This document shows, piece after piece, positions 6,531 to 9,672 of a stretch of DNA of 9,672 bases; the stretch's first letter is position 1; every line of letters starts with the position of its first letter. The DNA lies in the NCBI GenBank assembly GCA_934754735.1, contig CAKVJE010000070.1, positions 1-9,672 of the forward strand. The letters run 5' to 3'. The translations under genes were made by a program, and so were the position numbers. Source of the DNA: an uncultured Candidatus Melainabacteria bacterium. GTDB lineage: Bacteria; Cyanobacteriota; Vampirovibrionia; Gastranaerophilales; Gastranaerophilaceae. The notes under the pieces are model-generated. The model was not told the origin of the DNA. It ran no database searches and worked only from the letters and a program-made list of their open reading frames with translations.

Positions 6531-7319
6531 TTAAAACTTATCAATATAATCTTCTAAATATTTATTATACCTTAACCAATAATCTGCAAATTCGACATTT
6601 TTATCCATCCAAGGCTTACGCGTATAATGAATAATTACAGGCTCTTTTCTTGCCTCATGCAACTCATCTTTTCTGTCCTTATAAATATTACCTTCGGTTA
6701 ACATTAGATTATATTTAAGAGGCAAAGATAAAATCTTTTTATGACAAATATCATTTATAACGTCTTGGTCCGTATATTTATTATTAGAACGCAATTTTTC
6801 AAAAATCACCTCTTCTAAATTATCTTTTCTGAAATTAGCCAGATTTATCAGCTGAACGCCGCCATTTATAAATGGATATTCCGCACTCATACCGGTAATC
6901 CTGTTACGCATCCAAAAACTCATTTTATCTTCTACTGCTGCCATATAATAATCTGAAACATCTGTTGAATACAATTCATTTATATCTTTTAAAACAATAA
7001 GATCTGAATCCAAATATAGAACCTTATCTAAATCAGTAATTGAAGATAATTTTAAACGATAAGATGATGAAACACCAAGCCAATCATGAATAACTCCTTC
7101 AAAATCAGCTTCATTCATTTTCAAAAATTCAAACTCTGCATCCTTAATTAAAGAAAGTTTAATAAAATCTCGTTTATCATCTTGGGTAAACTCATTCGAC
7201 ATAATATAAAAATTATATTCATCCTTAGAAGATGCATTTAAAAGAATTGATGCAATAGTCACTCTAGCAAATCTTTGCCAATTTTGTGTCATACCAAGTG
7301 CAATATTAATTCTTGTCAT
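6531..7319 (-). CDS. GT8-family glycosyltransferase (LgtC/GspA-like)
   Basis: A 262-aa cytoplasmic retaining glycosyltransferase that would add a hexose, commonly galactose or glucose from UDP-sugar, to a surface glycan or lipid-linked acceptor. Family landmarks are all present: INIALGMTQNW at the N-terminus, YLDSDLIVLKDI with the metal-binding DSD (104-106), FINGGVQLINL (150-160), the DQD motif in YTDQDVIND (182-190), and IIHYTRKPWM (229-238) near the C-terminus. There is no membrane segment. RBS AAGGAAG (7326-7332), 6 nt from the ATG, supports the start. It follows the XRE gene by 39 bp on the same strand and is probably cotranscribed with it. No convincing terminator follows in the 149 bp before the GT2 gene, so some read-through is possible. 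Acceptor and donor cannot be told from sequence. Confidence 0.9.
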   Translation of the reverse strand: MTRINIALGMTQNWQRFARVTIASILLNASSKDEYNFYIMSNEFTQDDKRDFIKLSLIKDAEFEFLKMNEADFEGVIHDWLGVSSSYRLKLSSITDLDKVLYLDSDLIVLKDINELYSTDVSDYYMAAVEDKMSFWMRNRITGMSAEYPFINGGVQLINLANFRKDNLEEVIFEKLRSNNKYTDQDVINDICHKKILSLPLKYNLMLTEGNIYKDRKDELHEARKEPVIIHYTRKPWMDKNVEFADYWLRYNKYLEDYIDKF

Positions 7320-7358
7320 TTCTAACTTCCTTTTTGCAGTACTACTAAATTTTTCAAA

Positions 7359-7571
7359 TTAAAAATTCAGAAAATCCGAAAGCGACATTTCAAACGCCTG
7401 AGCTATTTTATAAAGCTTTGAAAATGTAATATCATTTTGCGCAGTTTCAATATTACCAAGAGTCGAACGCCCAATATTTGCACGAAAAGCCAACTCATCT
7501 TGCGTATAATTTTTAGCTTTTCGTAACTGCTTAATTCGTATAGCTAACTTTTGTAAAAGCTCCTTATCCAT
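7359..7571 (-). CDS. Small XRE-family HTH regulator
   Basis: A 70-aa single-domain DNA-binding protein (Cro/C1-type HTH). The helix-turn-helix is YTQDELAFRANIGRSTLGNIE (22-42), where TQDELA and the recognition helix STLGNIE are typical. The C-terminal SLSDFLNF is the common end of this family. The reading frame could start at 7631, but those 20 extra residues do not resemble the family, and a likely -10 box (TATGAT, 7632-7637) would put the transcript start downstream of that ATG. I therefore take the Met at 7569-7571, although its RBS is weak. An 8-bp inverted repeat (7579-7622) just upstream is a candidate autoregulatory site. It likely controls itself and the GT8 gene behind it, and perhaps the divergent 119-aa gene. 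It could also be part of a small defence or toxin-type pair, but no toxin partner is recognisable. Confidence 0.85.
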   Translation of the reverse strand: MDKELLQKLAIRIKQLRKAKNYTQDELAFRANIGRSTLGNIETAQNDITFSKLYKIAQAFEMSLSDFLNF

Positions 7572-7578
7572 AGCAAAA

Positions 7579-7622
7579 TTGTCCGCTATAATGACAAACT
7601 TAACAAACCGTAGGGCGGACAA
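7579..7622. promoter_or_regulatory. Inverted repeat TTGTCCGC...GCGGACAA, candidate XRE operator
   Basis: Two perfect 8-bp arms (7579-7586 and 7615-7622) flank 28 bp. The GC-rich arms stand out in AT-rich DNA and lie directly between the predicted promoter and the start codon of the XRE gene. Arm spacing is wide (36 bp centre to centre), so binding by two dimers with looping, or an RNA hairpin in the leader, are both possible. Confidence 0.45.
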
Positions 7623-7631
7623 ATTATTCAT

Positions 7632-7637
7632 ATCATA
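7632..7637 (-). promoter_or_regulatory. -10 box of the XRE-GT8 unit
   Basis: TATGAT on the - strand is a 5/6 match. TTGTTA at 7657-7662 is a fair -35, at a longish 19-bp spacing. A start near 7625 would exclude the upstream ATG at 7631. Confidence 0.4.
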
Positions 7638-7647
7638 TTTATTAAAA

Positions 7648-7675
7648 TTGCTTTTTTAACAATTTCAGGTATAAT
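7648..7675 (+). promoter_or_regulatory. Promoter of the 119-aa gene, giving a possible leaderless mRNA
   Basis: TATAAT (7670-7675) is a perfect -10 and TTGCTT (7648-7653) a weak -35 with a 16-bp spacer. The expected transcription start, 6-7 nt after the -10, is 7681-7683, that is, at the ATG (7683). No Shine-Dalgarno sequence lies between them. Confidence 0.55.
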
Positions 7676-7682
7676 AGTAACC

Positions 7683-8042
7683 ATGAATGAAAATGATTTA
7701 TTGGAATTAAAAAATTATTTTAAAAAATTACAAAAAACTATAATTAGAGATGCCGATATCAATTTTTTTAGCTTTAGTTTTTTCAAGAAAAATAGAATCG
7801 ATGATATACTATGTTGTATTATAGCAACATTACCGGACTTATATAAAAAAAACATGCGCACGGATTTAGGGAAAAAACTCGGCTCAGTAATTGCATACAA
7901 TGCTTTATTTAATGCAATCAAAAAAAAATGTCCCTTCAATTCAACCATGTATATGGTAGATGCTTCTAATGCAAATCGTTTGATTAATACTATTATCGGC
8001 ACAATTGAGCGCGATATTAGTTATGTAGAGAAAAATGCATAA
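7683..8042 (+). CDS. 119-aa orphan protein sharing an N-terminal module with the downstream coiled-coil protein
   Basis: Function unknown; no membrane segment is certain, though residues 40-52 (DDILCCIIATLPD) are hydrophobic. Residues about 31-57 align without gaps to residues about 29-55 of the next gene's product: FSFFKKNRIDDIL versus FSIVRKDTVTNIL, then xAxLPD with a following Lys in both. The second half (60-119) is basic and then mixed (GKKLGSVIAYNALFNAIKKK), ends DISYVEKNA, and has no coiled coil. The ATG lies immediately after a -10 box with no RBS, so the start relies on leaderless initiation; I see no better internal start. The gene is divergent from XRE and 80 bp upstream of the coiled-coil gene, which has its own promoter. 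An opposite-strand frame within it lacks an RBS and is judged a shadow. Confidence 0.65.
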   Translation: MNENDLLELKNYFKKLQKTIIRDADINFFSFSFFKKNRIDDILCCIIATLPDLYKKNMRTDLGKKLGSVIAYNALFNAIKKKCPFNSTMYMVDASNANRLINTIIGTIERDISYVEKNA

Positions 8043-8056
8043 ATTTACATGTTGCG

Positions 8057-8086
8057 TTGACTTTTATCCTCTATTTGTTGTACAAT
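8057..8086 (+). promoter_or_regulatory. Sigma-70-type promoter of the coiled-coil gene
   Basis: TTGACT (8057-8062, 5/6) and TACAAT (8081-8086, 5/6) are separated by 18 bp. Transcription would start near 8093, about 30 nt before the ATG. This is the best classical promoter in the window. Confidence 0.7.
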
Positions 8087-8122
8087 TCATGGTAACTATC
8101 ATATAAATTTACGGAGTAAAAA

Positions 8123-8722
8123 ATGAATTCACAACAAGATGTTATTTACGGTTTAATGAACGAGCTTGAAGAAGCTTTAGATAAGGGCTTGCCTCTTCTA
8201 GGCTCTTTCTCAATAGTTAGAAAAGATACAGTCACAAACATCTTAGACAAATTATACGCTGCACTTCCTGATGAGATTAAAGAAGCAAGAGCGTTATTAA
8301 GACGCAAAGATGAACTTCAATACGAAGCTCAACAGCGTGCAGAAAAAGTTGTTGCTGATGCTCAAGCAGAAGCTAACAGACTTCTTAGCGAATCTGATTT
8401 ATTAAGAGCTGTTCAAAGAGAAGCTGAAAAAATTAAAGAACAAGTTATTACCGATTGTGAAGATATTAAACGCAAAGCATTAGATGAAGCTGAAGGCGCT
8501 AGAAATCAAGCAATTGATGAAGCTACAAGAATCAAAGACGGTGCAACTGTTTATGCAGAACAAGTTTTGACTAGTATTGAACAAAACTTAGGCCAACTTC
8601 AAGAAGTTGTTAAAAATGGTCAAGTTCAATTAGAAAGACGTCGTGCAGAATCTGATGAGCAAATGAGTTCAAATTATGTTAACCAACGTCAAGAATTCGC
8701 TCAAGATTTCAGGATGAATTAA
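8123..8722 (+). CDS. Coiled-coil protein, ATP synthase b/E-subunit-like or DivIVA-like uncharacterised family
   Basis: This 199-aa soluble protein has a short N-terminal module (1-55) containing LPLLGSFSIVRKD...ILDKLYAALPDEIKEAR. A long, highly charged Ala/Glu/Lys-rich coiled coil follows from about 56 to 180, with repeats such as AEKVVADAQAEANRLL and AEKIKEQV. The layout matches an uncharacterised family in Firmicutes, Actinobacteria and others, often annotated loosely as ATP synthase subunit B or DivIVA-like, whose core reads LP.E...A..IL..r.eil..A..eAe.ii.eA. It has no membrane anchor, so it is not a genuine F0 b subunit. A structural or division/envelope-associated role is plausible but unproven. 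RBS GGAG (8113-8116) has 6-nt spacing. It is followed by a palindrome (8730-8745) and a strong terminator, so it ends the transcript. Confidence 0.85.
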   Translation: MNSQQDVIYGLMNELEEALDKGLPLLGSFSIVRKDTVTNILDKLYAALPDEIKEARALLRRKDELQYEAQQRAEKVVADAQAEANRLLSESDLLRAVQREAEKIKEQVITDCEDIKRKALDEAEGARNQAIDEATRIKDGATVYAEQVLTSIEQNLGQLQEVVKNGQVQLERRRAESDEQMSSNYVNQRQEFAQDFRMN

Positions 8723-8729
8723 GTTATTA

Positions 8730-8745
8730 GTGCAATACATTGCAC
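8730..8745. repeat. Palindrome GTGCAAT-AC-ATTGCAC after the coiled-coil gene
   Basis: Perfect 7-bp arms with a 2-bp centre start 8 nt after the stop codon, upstream of and separate from the main terminator. The tight centre favours a protein-binding DNA site over an RNA hairpin, but an mRNA 3' stability element is also possible. Confidence 0.4.
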
Positions 8746-8757
8746 AGTTAAGATTGC

Positions 8758-8797
8758 AAATAAAAGTGGATGGCAATAATACCTTCCACTTTTATTT
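8758..8797. terminator. Bidirectional rho-independent terminator
   Basis: A perfect 13-bp stem (8758-8770 with 8785-8797) has a 14-nt loop that can form two extra G-C pairs. On the + strand the arm runs into TTTTATTTTT. On the - strand it ends in TTTTATTTG. It serves both the coiled-coil gene and the convergent grcA-like gene. Confidence 0.9.
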
Positions 8798-8826
8798 TTG
8801 GAACTCTAAAATCCTCTTCGCTCAAA

Positions 8827-9069
8827 CTAACGAGCCAAAGATGAATGAAATGTTCTTGAGATTACATCATCTTGTTGTTCTTTTGTAAGCTTAATGAAAT
8901 TTACGGCATAGCCGGAAACCCGAACTGTGAGTTGTGGATAGTTTTCAGGGTGTTTTTGTGCGTCCAATAATGTTTCGCGATTGAATACGTTTACATTCAA
9001 GTGATGCCCACCTTTTTCAACGTATCCATCTAAAAGATTAATTAAATTTTCTTCTTGTTGTGTTGCCAT
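8827..9069 (-). CDS. grcA: Stand-alone glycyl-radical domain, GrcA/YfiD-like spare part for pyruvate formate-lyase
   Basis: The 80 residues are colinear with the C-terminus of pyruvate formate-lyase: [19 protein letters not shown] (12-30), [13 protein letters not shown] (44-56) with the radical glycine Gly53, and [15 protein letters not shown] (60-74). In E. coli, GrcA replaces the oxygen-cleaved C-terminus of PflB and restores activity after PflA installs the radical. Here the N-terminal extension of E. coli GrcA (127 aa) is absent, leaving a minimal domain. It is not a broken pflB end: it has its own RBS (AGGAGA, 9077-9082, 7 nt spacing), an in-frame stop ten codons upstream (9097-9099), a -10 box and a terminator. 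Neither pflB nor pflA is in the window. It implies fermentative metabolism with occasional oxygen exposure. Confidence 0.92.
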   Translation of the reverse strand: MATQQEENLINLLDGYVEKGGHHLNVNVFNRETLLDAQKHPENYPQLTVRVSGYAVNFIKLTKEQQDDVISRTFHSSLAR

Positions 9070-9107
9070 AATTTTATCTCCTATTTGTTTTCCGATTTAA
9101 CAATTTA

Positions 9108-9113
9108 ATTATA
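9108..9113 (-). promoter_or_regulatory. -10 box of the grcA-like gene
   Basis: A perfect TATAAT on the - strand. The expected -35 window (9130-9137) has no match, suggesting activator dependence. Transcription would begin near 9101, about 31 nt before the ATG. Confidence 0.6.
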
Positions 9114-9117
9114 ACGT

Positions 9118-9131
9118 ATGTTTAAAAACAT
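9118..9131. promoter_or_regulatory. Palindrome ATGTTT-AA-AAACAT in the grcA promoter spacer
   Basis: Perfect 6-bp arms lie between the -10 box and the upstream regulator-like site, covering the spacer and part of the -35 position. A repressor here would block polymerase. AT-rich composition makes chance occurrence fairly likely. Confidence 0.3.
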
Positions 9132-9135
9132 TTCC

Positions 9136-9149
9136 GTTGTGTATACAAC
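9136..9149. promoter_or_regulatory. Crp/Fnr-geometry palindrome GTTGT-N4-ACAAC
   Basis: Two 5-bp half-sites separated by four bases share the 5-4-5 layout of FNR sites (TTGAT-N4-ATCAA). The centre at 9142.5 is 41.5 bp upstream of the predicted grcA start site, the classical class II activator position. The half-site sequence differs from E. coli FNR, so the regulator is inferred. Confidence 0.4.
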
Positions 9150-9195
9150 AATTTTTCTGTTTTTGGTTTTATAACTTTTATTTCAATTCTGTTTG

Positions 9196-9204
9196 TGGAA
9201 TAAT
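9196..9204 (+). promoter_or_regulatory. Extended -10 promoter of gltX
   Basis: TGG-AATAAT: a 5/6 -10 hexamer (9199-9204) with an upstream TG (9196-9197) and no good -35. The start would be near 9211, some 22 nt before the ATG. RBS AAGGAAGGA (9217-9225) is 7 nt from the ATG. Confidence 0.45.
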
Positions 9205-9214
9205 ATAGGCATAA

Positions 9215-9672
<458 letters not shown>

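Noticed and set aside
7587..7592. Perfect TATAAT on the + strand as the main promoter of the 119-aa gene
   Set aside because: The -35 match is poor (TTATCC) and it lies inside the XRE leader; the TATAAT at 7670-7675 is closer. Kept only as an alternative.
7572..7631. 20-residue N-terminal extension of the XRE regulator
   Set aside because: Residues do not look like the family, a -10 box lies directly at the upstream ATG, and the inverted repeat falls within it.
7715..8002. 95-aa frame on the - strand opposite the 119-aa gene
   Set aside because: No RBS; the + strand frame has a promoter and shares a segment with the next protein, so it is the better gene.
9137..9150. Rex-type redox repressor site (TTGTG...ACAA)
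   Set aside because: Rex sites are longer (TTGTG-N8-CACAA) and the arms here are too close together; the Crp/Fnr-type geometry fits better.

Overview
This is an AT-rich bacterial chromosomal window with short intergenic gaps, strong AGGAG-type ribosome binding sites and hairpin terminators. It encodes a piece of anaerobic metabolism (a stand-alone pyruvate formate-lyase glycyl-radical domain and an activase-related CoA-dehydratase protein). My best guess is a gut-type, fermentative, non-photosynthetic relative of Cyanobacteria (Melainabacteria/Vampirovibrionia, Gastranaerophilales-like). This rests on base composition, a cyanobacterial-looking GltX start, several small lineage-type orphan proteins, and one direct-repeat motif that matches the cyanobacterial HLR1 consensus. 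It is inference; a Firmicute or another low-GC anaerobe cannot be excluded from the sequence alone.

Left part (1-3974, + strand). The window opens inside a DUF2229/COG3580-type protein whose first codons lie beyond the left edge. A MacB/FtsX-type ABC permease follows without its ATPase. A 280-bp gap carries two dispersed-repeat-like inverted structures, then an extended -10 promoter. Next is a full-length polyprenyl-phosphate sugar-1-phosphate transferase (WcaJ/WbaP type) that would start glycan assembly on undecaprenyl phosphate.

Middle (4072-7571, - strand). Two orphan small proteins, each with a good RBS and its own terminator, are followed by a two-gene unit: a GT2 polyprenyl-phosphate glycosyltransferase (GtrB/DPM1-like) and a membrane-anchored PD-(D/E)XK-like protein. 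Further right are a GT8 glycosyltransferase and a small XRE regulator that probably heads its transcript. Together with the sugar transferase, three of these genes point to cell-surface glycan synthesis, but no flippase, polymerase or ligase is visible.

Right part (7571-9672). The XRE gene is divergent from a 119-aa orphan gene whose -10 box sits so close to the ATG that the mRNA may be leaderless. That orphan shares an ungapped N-terminal segment with the next gene, a 199-aa coiled-coil protein. A strong bidirectional terminator separates it from the convergent grcA-like gene. That gene is divergent from gltX, which runs off the right edge.

The most interesting points are: an exact HLR1-type (RpaB-type) direct repeat upstream of the 128-aa orphan; a Crp/Fnr-geometry palindrome centred about 41.5 bp upstream of the predicted grcA start site; the shared N-terminal module of the 119-aa and 199-aa proteins; and the membrane-tethered nuclease-fold-like protein coupled to a GT2. 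No tRNA, rRNA, CRISPR array or transposase was seen.
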